From the NCBI GenBank assembly GCA_003116975.1, contig BGKB01000052.1:186001-250000 (forward strand): a stretch of 64,000 bases of DNA, read 5' to 3'. This stretch comes from Aurantiochytrium sp. KH105. Lineage: Eukaryota > Sar > Bigyra > Thraustochytrida > Thraustochytriidae. Each line of letters begins with the position of its first letter. Within the stretch, counting starts at the first letter, position 1. Under the pieces are notes generated by a model. That model did not search any database. It was not told the DNA's origin and saw nothing but the letters and a program-made list of their open reading frames with translations. This document shows positions 1 to 9,304 of the stretch, piece by piece. Made by a program: the position numbers and the translations under genes.

Positions 1-339
1 CTCTGATTACAGATTTGACATCACAAAGCACCTCGTCTTTGTTGGACAATTTGAGTCGTCTTGTACTTGAATCAAGAGAGGCTCCTCAATGTGATCGCCG
101 TGGACGCGCCCGTCGTGCAAACTTGCTTGCCAAGATCGTATGACAAGCCGCGAGATTTGCTGGCTCCAAATTGTCTTTATTTGGACGACCGGTCTATCAA
201 ACAAAGCCCCCTTTCTTCCCCGTCCTCCCTTTCAACTTTCTTTCCTGTCCTGTCCTTTCCTCTGTCGTCGTCGTCGTCGTCCTCGCCGTTGCCGTCGTCG
301 TCCTCGTCGCCGCCTTGGCCGTCGTCGTAGCTGAGTGTA
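1..339. other. No gene recognised; GTC-rich trinucleotide tract
   Basis: I see no convincing gene here. From about 263 to 330 the plus strand is a run of GTC/GCC triplets, which on the minus strand would encode an acidic Asp/Glu-rich stretch. That pattern is expected of a trinucleotide repeat and is not by itself evidence for coding. Confidence 0.4.
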
Positions 340-858
340 TTGTTCTGTGAGAAAGTGAAGTTGTGCGGTTTTTGCCCGTATCGCGTTCGGCAAGCGCGGT
401 CGAAAGAGCAAAGTGTGCCAGACGAATTCCAAAGATTCCTCAACGGGCGTGCGAGTGCCATCCCGAACATCAAGCCCCGGGATGTGGTCAAGGTCATGCG
501 CGAGAGTTTCCCAGACCTGGTCGGCATCGACGGGGTGGTGTCTAACGATGAGCAGCTCAAAAGAGCTTTCACCGCCGCCGAAGCGACAGTAGACTTGAAC
601 TAGCTCAGGTTCTAGACGTACCAGCTAACTCGGCCTCAGGACACCACATCTCACCGTACCTCATCACGCCCGCCGAGCTCGAGTTTTGTCTCACGCGCTC
701 CCTGCTCGCCGTCGAGGGCCCCGAAGACCGCCGGGAGGCTGGCTGCCCACGCCTGGCGCCGCCTCTCGCGTGCTCTTGTCAGGTTAAGGCACCTGCGCCC
801 AACCCTGCTTTTGAGCACCTTGTTCTCGACGACCGTGACTACTCCGCCTCCCACTGAG
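340..858 (+). pseudogene. Interrupted, unrecognised coding remnant
   Basis: Two neighbouring open frames on the plus strand both have protein-like composition. The first (340-603) has no ATG and reads through residues such as NIKPRDVVKVMRESFPDLVG. The second (about 552-858, one base out of phase) includes SPYLITPAELEF and ends at a TGA at 856. The apparent protein changes frame near 590-600. A short GT-AG intron with a CTAAC branch-like motif (about 589-639) can be drawn, but it does not restore the frame. This may be a decayed gene, a sequence error, or exons with splice sites I have missed. I recognise no family. Confidence 0.35.
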
Positions 859-1176
859 CAAGATCCCGCCAGCGGCTCGCCTCCATGTCCCGGCAGAACG
901 AAACTCTTCGCCCAAAATCGATCCCGCCTCAGTCTGAGAGCGACCCCTTTTTGGGCCTATTCTGGACCCACTTTTTTTTCAAGGGGATATTTTTTTAGAT
1001 TGAAGTTGTTGTTGCGTCAACGTGTGTGGTTTGGAAAGAAGGTAATTGATATTCGTTTTAGGCCTACAAGCAAACCTTTTGTACGAGAAAATACCACGCG
1101 GGGTCGCTCGGTGACACGAAAGCGTCGCGCAATGCTGTGCGCCGCTTCTTTACACAGTTTACTCTTTTGTCTGCAC

Positions 1177-2065
1177 TCAGACAGAGTCTTGAATACGAGC
1201 GACCGTCTCGAGGTACTTTTGTGTGAATGCGTTTGCAATGAATTGAAAGAGATCGTTGACTCCAGTGTTGCGCAGCGCGGACGCTTCCATGAACGTGAGA
1301 CCGTTATCGCGCGCAAAGCTCTCGCCTTCCTCACGTGTAACTTCAATGCGACCCTTTTCCCGAAGATCAACCTTGTTGGCGACGAGAATACCTGGCATCG
1401 GCCTGCCGCTATTCTCGCTGCGCACCGAAGCGAGCCATTTACTGCAAGAGAGAAAGGACTTGCGGCTACTTGCGTCGTACACGTACACGGCGACAGACGC
1501 GTTGCTCCAGTATTGGCCCCCGAGCTCTCGTTGATTGAATACAGATTGCCCGCCTGTATCGTACATGTACATTTCCACGACCGTGTCGTCATGATTCTGG
1601 ACTTGCATCTCCTTAACGGAAAAGTCCACACCGAGCGTCTGCGTGGGAAAAGAGAGAAATCAAGTGTCAGATGACAGTAGAGAAAGAAGTGCGTGCGAAT
1701 GATGAACGTACCATGAGGTATGACTTTGGAAAGTTTTGGCCCCCATTCTGAAAGACCTGACAAAGACTTGTCTTGCCGACGTGGGGGCCTCCGACGATGA
1801 GCACCTTGCATCGCAAGACTCGCTGCGTCACATTTTGGGGTCGCGATGGTTCACGTCAATGCCTAAGAGTTGAGGACCTCGTTTCCGTATGTAAGTGAAT
1901 GTTTTGACGTACCTTTTGCTGATGCGAGGTCTTCATGCTTCTCAGCGCGCTCCCCTGATGCACGTTCGCGGTCGGACCTTGCCTCATCATCATCTCCCCT
2001 TCTACCGGGTCATTTCCGAGCGCTGCAAACTCGTCCTCATCGCCAAACATCTTCGACTCCTCCAT
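1177..2065 (-). CDS. IFT27: Intraflagellar transport protein 27 (RABL4-type small GTPase), three exons
   Basis: Small Rab-like GTPase of the IFT-B complex, which acts in cilia or flagella (established for the family). Exons on the minus strand are 2065-1913, 1822-1712 and 1638-1177. Both introns (90 and 73 nt) start GTACGT, end in CAG and are in phase 0. The product is about 241 residues. Visible motifs are a P-loop (GGPHVGKTS), a switch II variant DTGGQ, NKVD and EASA. The text around FPKSY, CSKWL and PGILVANKVDL matches vertebrate IFT27. There is no C-terminal prenylation cysteine, which is normal for IFT27. The first exon adds an acidic, Met-rich extension of about 50 residues before the GTPase fold. 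The start lies in a CACCATGG context. The gene implies a flagellated stage. Confidence 0.9.
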
Positions 2066-2818
2066 GGTGCCTGGCCTTTATTCGGACCCGCACCCGCGAC
2101 GCGACGCTACGCGACGCGACGCTACGCGACGCGACGCTACGCTACACTTGGTTGCGTTGCCTTTCGATCGCGTCTCGGCCGCGTATTGGTTACGCCTTCT
2201 CACGATCGATCCCCGACTGGCCACGGGCCAGCTCGGTCCAAGGCACGGGCGATCACAGCATTCACTATTATTCTCAATCACTCCATCGCGTTCATGCTGG
2301 GATCGCGATTTGGGGTTGCGCAAATATGGCCGTTTGGCCAGCCCTCGGCGCGGCCGCGTCGCCGCGCGCGCAGCGCCTCTCGTCCTAAACTCGACTTTCG
2401 GACGCGGGCTGTCCGAAACCTCGGCAGTCCGGCCTTTGGCGGAGGGAGGCCTGGCTGGACTCCGAGAAGATGGGGTTCTTCACAGCTCGTCAACACCATC
2501 TTTTTAGGCTGCCTGCGCAAGGCTTGGACCGACCTTTCTCGTGCAGTGGCAGTGACAGGCAGGCTCGTCTCTCTTCCTGCATATCTTAACCCTGGCGTGG
2601 ACCGGGCCGTGCAGCGAGAAGTCTGCTGACTCGCGCGTCGAGGCTTGGAGGGCCCGGGGCCTCTAGACCCAGAGAGCAAAACTGCATCGTAGCCACGGCC
2701 AATCCACAAACCCTCTTGGCAGACGCAGAAATCTCTTCCGCGCAGTACCGCAAAGACATTTGGCTTGCTTGGAGACTGGACACGAGACAAGACCAGACAA
2801 GACACAAGACAAGAAACC
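2066..2818. promoter_or_regulatory. Divergent intergenic region between IFT27 and the nitronate monooxygenase-like gene
   Basis: About 750 bases separate two divergent starts, so both promoters should lie here. I see no TATA box I would trust. The IFT27-proximal end carries a 15 bp tandem repeat, listed separately. The rest is GC-rich and without a convincing gene. Confidence 0.5.
2094..2152 (+). repeat. 15-bp tandem repeat (GCGACGCGACGCTAC), about 3 copies
   Basis: Three near-perfect copies of GCGACGCGACGCTAC sit about 30-90 bases upstream of the IFT27 start codon. They could be a neutral minisatellite or part of the promoter. Confidence 0.85.
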
Positions 2819-3823
2819 ATGGGGCTGCGCACGAAGCTGACCGAAGCCCTCGGCATCGAGGCGCCCATTATTCAAGGTGGTATGCAATACGTGGGGTACG
2901 CCGAGATGGCGGCGGCCGTGTCGAACGCCGGCGCCTTGGGCATCATCACGGGCCTAACGCAGCCGACACCAGAGGACCTGCGCAAGGAGATTCGCAAGTG
3001 CCGGAGTCTGACGGACAAGCCCTTTGGCGTGAACATTGCCATTTTGCCCATGCTCATCCCCGCGGACTATGACGCGTACGTGCGTGTGATTTGCGAGGAA
3101 AAGGTGGCCGCCATCGAGATCACGGGCGGATCACCGCGCAAGTACATGGCGCAGCTGCGCGAGGCTGGCATCGTCGTCATCCACAAGTCCGCGACGATCA
3201 AGCACGCGCTCAAGGCGCAAAAGGACGGCGTCGACTTTATTGAGATTGCGGGCTTTGAGAGTGCGATTGCTGGTCGCAGCTCCGAGGACGACGTGACCAC
3301 CTGGGTTCTTGTTACCAAGGCGCTCGAGGTGCTCGACACGCCGCTCATCGTGTCTGGCTCTGCAACAGGCCGTCAATTGGCGGGTGCACTCGCGCTAGGT
3401 GCCTCGGGCTTGACCATGGGCACCCGCTTTCTCGCCACCCAGGAGTGTCCTATTCACGAGAACGTGAAGAAGTTTATTGCAGATCCGGCAAACGATGAGC
3501 TTTCCACGACGCTAGTCTTGAGGACGTTGAACAACGCCACTCGCGTGTCCAAGAACACGGTTGCCAAGCAGATCCTTTCCATCGAGGCAGACGACACGAT
3601 TGACAACAAAGAGGCATTCAAACTCGCTTCGGGCATGAAGGCAAAGAGCATGTTCAGGGAAACGGGCGATGTCCAGGGCGCCATGTGGAGCTGTGGCCAA
3701 AGTGTTGGGCTCATTAATGATATTCCGACCTGCAAGGAGCTCGTCGACCGCCTGGTGTCGCAAGCCGAGGCGCGACTTCAGAACGCGTATAGCTTTGTTG
3801 TGTCTCCTGGATCCAAGTTGTAA
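2819..3823 (+). CDS. Nitronate monooxygenase / 2-nitropropane dioxygenase-family FMN enzyme
   Basis: A 334-residue single-exon protein of the FMN-dependent TIM-barrel NMO/NPD family, which oxidises alkyl nitronates or, in PA1024-like members, reduces quinones with NADH. The N-terminal PIIQGGMQYV matches the family's substrate and FMN-binding start. ITGGSP, VSGSATGR and GASGLTMGTRFLAT match the FMN-phosphate region. At residues near 140-150 the protein reads AGFESAIAGRSSEDDV where PA1024-like members have a GFECAGHPGEDD-type loop, so the usual His of that loop appears to be missing. Exact substrate is therefore uncertain. The start chosen is the ATG in an AAACCATGG context, matching the family N-terminus. 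Confidence 0.85.
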   Translation: MGLRTKLTEALGIEAPIIQGGMQYVGYAEMAAAVSNAGALGIITGLTQPTPEDLRKEIRKCRSLTDKPFGVNIAILPMLIPADYDAYVRVICEEKVAAIEITGGSPRKYMAQLREAGIVVIHKSATIKHALKAQKDGVDFIEIAGFESAIAGRSSEDDVTTWVLVTKALEVLDTPLIVSGSATGRQLAGALALGASGLTMGTRFLATQECPIHENVKKFIADPANDELSTTLVLRTLNNATRVSKNTVAKQILSIEADDTIDNKEAFKLASGMKAKSMFRETGDVQGAMWSCGQSVGLINDIPTCKELVDRLVSQAEARLQNAYSFVVSPGSKL

Positions 3824-4051
3824 TTGCTAATTGGCTGACCTGCCTTCCTTTCATTTCGTTTCGATCAAGGCTTCGCGTTTCATCTTCAACGACTGGGGAG
3901 CTTTCGCATCGTGTTTTCTTTTTCGTTCCATAATCATAGCAACGGTCAAGGCAACAATTTTTTCTTTTCCGCATCATTTTTAAGTCGAAGCCTTTGGTTT
4001 TGGTTGCTATTTTTCAAAGAAAAAGTGTTGGGTTAATCTTTTCTTGTGGTT
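3824..4051. other. 3' flank of the NMO-like gene
   Basis: T-rich, A+T-rich sequence between the stop codon and the inverted-repeat element. It probably holds the 3' untranslated region. No gene seen. Confidence 0.4.
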
Positions 4052-4838
4052 TTAACACGGAGTTCGCGAGTGAAATGTACCAAAAACAGCAGGCCAATCG
4101 GCACCTAGACCCCTCCGGCTTTGATTTTTTTTTCGAATCAGTTGGTCGACCGTTTACCCAACGGCGAGAAACGTCGATTGCCGCACTCTTGGTCTGCAAA
4201 GTCAACTCGTTGCAAAGTTAGACCCGGGCGCCCTATGTAATATATGGGCAGGCGGGCGCGTGAAGGGNTTGGATGCCCTCCACTTCTTCCGCGAGAAGTG
4301 GGACCAGACCGAGGCAGACTGGAGCGCGATGCCAGGCGACAAGCCGGCGTCGTTTCCGGACGACAAGCAGCTCAAGACCAAGCTCGCCAACATGAAGCAT
4401 GCCCTCAAGAAGCAGAGGTCGGAGGTTTGACGACTTGCTGACCCCAGACGTAACGATAAACAAAGATCATTCCGATGCATTTGCGCTAATCCAACTCTTC
4501 TACCCCGTCCATGCAGTACGTCCATGGCCTTGTCACGCCCTCCACGCCTCCGCAAGGCCCGCACGCCCGCCCAGGGCCTCGCAGGTCCCGGTTCTGCCTG
4601 CTTGTTCCCTATGATGCTTGCTGATGATTAGCTGCTGATTAGGTGTTTGCCGGGCCGAAGCAACTTTGCAGAGACGGCCCGCACGCCCGCGCCCTTCCGG
4701 CCGGCGTCCTCCCTCGGGGGGGCGCGCACGCTGCCGCGGCCGCGCGCCGATCGAAGCAAAGCCGGACAGGGCTGATGCCCAGAACCTCTGGCAACAAGGA
4801 GAGGCCAGGTGGCACTTTACTCGCGAACTCCGTGTTAA
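4052..4838. mobile_element. Small DNA element with 20-bp terminal inverted repeats beginning TTAA
   Basis: TTAACACGGAGTTCGCGAGT at 4052-4071 is repeated exactly in inverted orientation at 4819-4838, with weaker matching for about ten more bases inward. Both ends begin with TTAA, the target duplicated by piggyBac-type transposons. The 787-bp interior carries a 53-residue open fragment and two direct copies of a 15-mer (4556-4570 and 4676-4690). There is no room for a full transposase, so this would be a non-autonomous or internally deleted element. An ambiguous base (N) lies at 4268 inside it. Calling it piggyBac-like rests only on TTAA and the inverted ends. Confidence 0.55.
4269..4430 (+). 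pseudogene. Short coding-like fragment inside the TTAA element
   Basis: An open frame of 53 residues with good amino-acid composition (contains ALHFFREKWDQTEADWSAMP and LKTKLANMKHALKKQ) ends at a TGA at 4428. Its upstream end runs into the unresolved base at 4268 and has no start. It looks like the C-terminal piece of a longer protein, possibly one once carried by the element. I do not recognise the family. Confidence 0.35.
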
Positions 4839-5132
4839 CCTTAAAAATGAAGAGGAGCAGGAAAAGCAAAAGGCAAAAGGCGAGAGAGAGAGAGAAAAGA
4901 AAACGAAGATTGGCCAGCGTGTTATCTTATGAGTGGCGATAGGCAGGATCAGCTCAGAACGGACGATAGAAACGACCAGCGCAAGGGCGCGGTGTCTGAC
5001 TGACTGACTGGCGAATGGGATTGTGCATGTGTCAGATGTTGCCAAGATTGGAAAATGTGGGACATTGATGGGAATGCGCAGTAGAGCAAACCGTTCTCGG
5101 CGGAAAGAAGGAATCAGATGGAGTGAGCGCAC
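4839..5132. other. 3' flank of the capping protein gene
   Basis: Purine-rich on the plus strand (pyrimidine-rich in the sense of the minus-strand gene). Likely the 3' untranslated region of capping protein beta. No gene seen. Confidence 0.4.
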
Positions 5133-5975
5133 TTACTTCATCCGCATACCCTTGATGGCGCCCGTGAGATCAGCCACGAAGGCCTGGCTGGGAAGATCGC
5201 TCGCGTGAACGGGGCGGCGAATGGAGTTGACAACCTCGCGAGTCTTTTGGATGTAAAGACCATCCATTTGGTTGCGCACGTCGATTTCCATTTCCTCGAT
5301 CATGGAGCCAATGTTGACGACGTGGTCGTCTTCGGACTTGATCTTGAGGGTTTTTGGCTTGGCCTGACGCGTGAGTGAACCGGAGAGAGTGACATCGCCG
5401 GCGTCGCCCTTGGAGGTGACCATGGCGAGCATGACAGTGGTTGTGAGGTGGTACTCGAAGGTGCCCTTTCCCCACTTTGCACCGGCCTGGGGAATGACGT
5501 CCACGACGTGGATGGAGTCCCAAGAGCCCTCGGAGACCTTGCGCTGGGGCTCAATGACTTCCTTCTTGATGAGAAAGCAACCCGCGAAGGCGCCCTCCTC
5601 ATCCTGGTCCCACAGGTAGGCGCTGCTAACACCACCCTCGTAGTACAGCTGGCGGTACGAGTCAAAGACGGCGTTGCACTTTTCCTCGAGCACGCGCAGT
5701 GTCTTGGAGGGCTTGAGACCGTCCGGCAGCTCAGGGTTGTAGTTGTTGCTCCAAGGGCTACGGTATGAGTCTGCGTCGCGGTTGTAGTCGCTCAGCAAGT
5801 ACTGCTTGCCGTTGATCGGGTCCTTGGCGGCCTGCAGGGGCTGATCCACGCGCTGCAGGAGCTCGTCCGTAAGGTCTGGCATCAGGTTCACGAGGCCCGA
5901 CAGGTTGAGCTCGATCTTGGTGGGCGGCATGCGCCGCATAATGTTGAGCGCCGAGTTCATCTCTACGTCGCCCAT
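5133..5975 (-). CDS. CAPZB: F-actin-capping protein subunit beta
   Basis: A 280-residue single-exon protein, the usual length for the beta subunit of CapZ, which binds barbed ends of actin filaments as a heterodimer with the alpha subunit. The N-terminal region (LNIMRRMPPTKIE, LVNLMPDLTDELLQRVDQPL) and the block YLLSDYNRDADSYRSPWSN are strongly diagnostic of the family. GGVSSAYLWDQDE, GSWDSIHVVDV and the C-terminal actin-binding tentacle region follow in the expected order. The start is ATG in GCACCATGG. No introns are needed. The alpha subunit is not in the window. Confidence 0.95.
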   Translation of the reverse strand: MGDVEMNSALNIMRRMPPTKIELNLSGLVNLMPDLTDELLQRVDQPLQAAKDPINGKQYLLSDYNRDADSYRSPWSNNYNPELPDGLKPSKTLRVLEEKCNAVFDSYRQLYYEGGVSSAYLWDQDEEGAFAGCFLIKKEVIEPQRKVSEGSWDSIHVVDVIPQAGAKWGKGTFEYHLTTTVMLAMVTSKGDAGDVTLSGSLTRQAKPKTLKIKSEDDHVVNIGSMIEEMEIDVRNQMDGLYIQKTREVVNSIRRPVHASDLPSQAFVADLTGAIKGMRMK

Positions 5976-6733
5976 GGTGCCTGTCTTGTCGCCCTGCGCG
6001 CGCTAGCGAGCGAGTAAGCGAGCGAGGGAGCGAGCGAGGGAGTGCGCGACGAAGCTTTCCTGAGCGTGCGACGCTCGATTGCGCTCGGCACCGCCTCGCA
6101 GAGACCTCGCGTACTGTGCTTCGCAGCCGACGCGGGCAACGCGGGGCGCACGCGGGAAGGCTTGCGCTGCGCTCTGGACTTGGGCTCGCGCGCGACGCGG
6201 GCGAAGGCGGAGTCGGTCAAAGTCGAACTCGGATTTGCGCGCCCTTCTTCTGTAGGATACCATAGAAAACTTGCAAAGAGACCCCTTTTGGCCGGATGCC
6301 TGCTGCAAAACGTAGAGATCAAGGAGGGGTAACTGGTGACTCTTTGATCACCCATACTAATATTGTGCGTGTGCGCGCGCGAGGCGCTTTGGGATCTGGA
6401 CAGCATAGCATGCGTGCTCGTCAGCACTAGCCGAGTAGGCTCTTTGCGAAATTGAGGTGAGGAAAGCCTACGCTGATGAGAAAGGTACTTGCACGCTCCT
6501 CTCTCTCGCTACGCGATGCAAGTGCAAGTGAATGAATAGATGATGCGTGCTGCTGCTGCGGAGGACGAGACAGGCAGGGCGAAACAAAAAATTTGAAGGA
6601 GGAGATGATGAATTTTTATAGCGAATTATAGCCTACATGGCTGCTTTGAGACAAGACAGGTCCTCCGGAGCTATACTCGTCGCGCTGCAGAAATACATCG
6701 CGCTCATCAAACTGCTGCAGTGGGTGGAGATGG
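5976..6733. other. Intergenic: capping protein promoter and PA28 3' flank, with a GCGAG repeat
   Basis: Immediately upstream of the capping protein start (about 6000-6045) is a GCGAG/GAGC-type simple repeat. Further right, from about 6245, the sequence is AT-richer and probably carries the promoter of the capping gene and the 3' end of the PA28 gene. No convincing gene. Confidence 0.45.
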
Positions 6734-7381
6734 TCACTGAACGAAGATCGAGTTCATCTCGCCCTTGGGCTTGCGCAACTTTTCAATGTTCTTCATCATG
6801 GTGTCCCGAAGGACGAGAATGCTGTTGAAGAGGTCGAAACAATGCTGAATAAGCATGGAAAAATAGACGTCGTCGATGGTTGCAATGCTGGCCGCATAGT
6901 CCTCCAAGTGAAGGCGTTTGCGCATGTTGGTGAGGAGCTTGCCTCTCGAGCGATTGTAAATGGTCAGGTTGGCTAGCGTCTGGCGGCCGGACTTGTACAG
7001 CGCGTTAATCATCTCGAGGACCTCCATTTGTACCTCGACGCCAAAGTTGTTGCCGTCCTCCATGCGTGGCATGCTGAGTTCGACCCATGTCTTGAGTGAG
7101 TCGGTCTGCGCGAGAACGTGCTCGATTTCTCCGCGCACGCGGTTCGCGGCATCCATGACGGCCGCGTTCACGGGAATTTCCTCGTGCAGGTTCGCTCGCC
7201 AGCTCTCCACGGTAGCTCGGGCGACCCTGTGGTCGCCGCTCGCCCGACGGCTCACGAGCTCCTTGTGGAGGGCCCCGAGAGCCACCGCTCTCGTGGGAAG
7301 CTGCTCCGTCAGAACTTCTTGCGCCTCGCGCATCGTTTTGGCTCGGAGCGCCTCCAGCTTCGTCTGCACCTCGGTCGCCAT
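6734..7381 (-). CDS. PSME3: Proteasome activator PA28/REG (11S regulator) subunit
   Basis: A 215-residue all-helical protein that forms a ring on the 20S proteasome and opens its gate without ATP (family knowledge). Residues about 104-118 read PRMEDGNNFGVEVQ, the conserved PA28 activation-loop region. The C-terminal half (DVYFSMLIQHCFDL, VLRDTMMKNIEKLRKPKGE) matches the PA28 C-terminal domain. The non-animal lineage and single gene suggest the ancestral gamma-like form, hence the symbol, which is approximate. The start is the ATG beginning MATEVQTKLEALR; an open extension upstream is Arg-rich and unlike the family. It is divergent with the gene at 7715. Confidence 0.9.
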   Translation of the reverse strand: MATEVQTKLEALRAKTMREAQEVLTEQLPTRAVALGALHKELVSRRASGDHRVARATVESWRANLHEEIPVNAAVMDAANRVRGEIEHVLAQTDSLKTWVELSMPRMEDGNNFGVEVQMEVLEMINALYKSGRQTLANLTIYNRSRGKLLTNMRKRLHLEDYAASIATIDDVYFSMLIQHCFDLFNSILVLRDTMMKNIEKLRKPKGEMNSIFVQ

Positions 7382-7714
7382 GATCTCGCCGCGCGTGCCC
7401 TTCCGCACCGCTCGCTCGCACTGGCCGTCGCGACTCGCGCGCCCAACCACCGCGTCTTTAGTTGCTTGGCTTTGCTCTCACTCTGCTCCTCTCTGTCCAG
7501 AAAAGGGCCCTTAAAAAAAGGGTTGCGCCCCTTTTAAAAGGGTTGCGCAGAGTCCAAGCTCGGCCATGTAACGCCACTGTTATGCTGGCAGGAGCAGCGC
7601 AGAGCGACTTGAGGAGCTCAGGAATGCTAGCGGCAGCGGCCGAGAGGCTAGCTACCTGAGCAGAGGTCACGCTGCGTGCGCTGCGTGCGCTGCGTGCGGT
7701 CCTCACAGACCGCC
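7382..7714. promoter_or_regulatory. Short divergent promoter between PA28 and the 7715 gene
   Basis: Only 333 bases separate two divergent ATGs. Within it, 7503-7512 (AAGGGCCCTT) and 7529-7542 (CCCTTTTAAAAGGG) are perfect palindromes, and AAAAGGGTTGCGC occurs twice (ending at 7528 and 7548). A GCTGCGTGC triplicate (7670-7698) abuts the right-hand gene. Such paired motifs between two starts are candidate regulator sites or core promoter elements. Confidence 0.5.
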
Positions 7715-9304
7715 ATGCAAAACGCGGACGAGCTGGGTGCTGCTGCACCAGCAGGCTGGCGCGTCTGTGCGCGAATTCACCGCGACGGAAGCGTCTCGTT
7801 CTTTGACGGGCCGAGGGCCAGAGACGTGGGCAACTTGCAGCAAGAAGACGCAGCTGAGGTTGCCTTCTTTGGATCAGCTGCGGAATCCTTTTCCGATACC
7901 ACGACTCGCCCTTTCGAAGTCTCGGCCCCTTCTGAAGTAAAGCCAAAACCAATAAATGCGCGTCAAGGAGCACTTCACAAAGGTGCTCGATCGAGCGATT
8001 CGAAACTTGCATCAACAAATGCCGTAAGCAAAAGTCGGACATCTGCATGGTGGGATGCGCTTTCCGTCGAGTCAGGCGGGGCTCTTGGGATGAGCATCAA
8101 TAGCAGTGGTGTTACTTTTCGTGATCAATCTCGTGAAACGTGGACTTCGCTCGCAGACTCGACATCGGCCTGGTCGGACCGCGGTTCCTTGCACGACTAT
8201 TTGGAAGCTTCACTGCGGGAAAGTCGTGAAAAACACAAACGAATCCTTACGCGCTCCGACGAGATCCTCTCGCGATCTCGAAATCGAGATTTAACGTCGA
8301 AAAGAGGGACCCGTAGCGAAGATGATCGTCAGCACGACCATCATCGTCATGTACCGCTGGACGAGAGCAGTGTATTGCGTGCGGAGAGTTTGGAAAGCAC
8401 TGAGGAGAGTTTTGGAAGCGTCAAGACTAGTAAGTCTCTGACTGCCTTGACCATTAATAATGCCAGCGATTCCCTCGCCCCACCGAATGAAATGGATTGC
8501 GCATCGCCAGATTCTCTGGCGTGGGCGACCAAGGACCCGAAGAACCGCGACTTGGGTTTAAGTGCTGTAGACGTTGATGCGCTTCACCAATTAGAAGAGG
8601 ATGAAGTGATTCGTTCGGGAGAGGATGATGCAATTCGTTTCGAAGAGGAACGCTCGAATGTATGTAAGCAGGCTCATCTTCAATCGAAAGGCTCGCCATT
8701 TGCAGGCAAGCGCGTGGGGACGCGCTTTGACACGGTCCGTGCGCGGGGTAAGGCTGTGACTGCGGCACTCGCCGACGCGCGGGCCACGCTTGCCCCTTCA
8801 AATCAGCTGCAGCACAAACCGGGACGTGACACCTATGTTTTGAGCTACGAGCATTTGCTGGCGGAACTGGAGGCGCACCAGCTCGAGCTTTTGCACGCAC
8901 TAAACACAGTGGAGAAACGTATGTTACGTGAGGGCATTGAGTTAGGGGAACGCTGGGTTAAAATTCGTCGCACAGCATTGAAACATATTCGAAGGCACCA
9001 GGAGAGCGCAGGACGCGCTCTGCATGAAGCGCGAGAAAGGTATTACGCGGCACTGGTGTCTGTGCACGAATCGAGCACCTCAACGTCGTTATCCATGACA
9101 CCGGAAGATTCATCCTCCTCCGGACCTGGACACGTCTATGCTGAGCTCATGATGGAGAGGGAAGTGGTGATGGGTGTTCAAAATGATTGTTTGCGGGACC
9201 TTGTAAAGGCTTGCACCCTTCAAGTGGAGGAGCGTGCAAAATCTTTAGCCCGCGAGTATGTAATTGGCGCAGCAAGAGCGCGCTCCGCCAAAAGAAACCG
9301 GTAG
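7715..9304 (+). CDS. Hypothetical protein with C-terminal coiled coil
   Basis: A 529-residue single-exon protein that I do not recognise. The first 330 residues are Ser/Asp/Glu-rich, low in hydrophobics and probably disordered. Residues about 370-450 contain long helix-forming stretches (YEHLLAELEAHQLELLHAL, ERWVKIRRTALKHIRRHQES) that look like a coiled coil, followed by a second helical block near the C-terminus ending KSLAREYVIGAARARSAK. No signal peptide or membrane segment is evident. Codon use and length support a real gene. The first ATG after the GCTGCGTGC repeat was taken as the start. Confidence 0.75.
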   Translation: MQNADELGAAAPAGWRVCARIHRDGSVSFFDGPRARDVGNLQQEDAAEVAFFGSAAESFSDTTTRPFEVSAPSEVKPKPINARQGALHKGARSSDSKLASTNAVSKSRTSAWWDALSVESGGALGMSINSSGVTFRDQSRETWTSLADSTSAWSDRGSLHDYLEASLRESREKHKRILTRSDEILSRSRNRDLTSKRGTRSEDDRQHDHHRHVPLDESSVLRAESLESTEESFGSVKTSKSLTALTINNASDSLAPPNEMDCASPDSLAWATKDPKNRDLGLSAVDVDALHQLEEDEVIRSGEDDAIRFEEERSNVCKQAHLQSKGSPFAGKRVGTRFDTVRARGKAVTAALADARATLAPSNQLQHKPGRDTYVLSYEHLLAELEAHQLELLHALNTVEKRMLREGIELGERWVKIRRTALKHIRRHQESAGRALHEARERYYAALVSVHESSTSTSLSMTPEDSSSSGPGHVYAELMMEREVVMGVQNDCLRDLVKACTLQVEERAKSLAREYVIGAARARSAKRNR

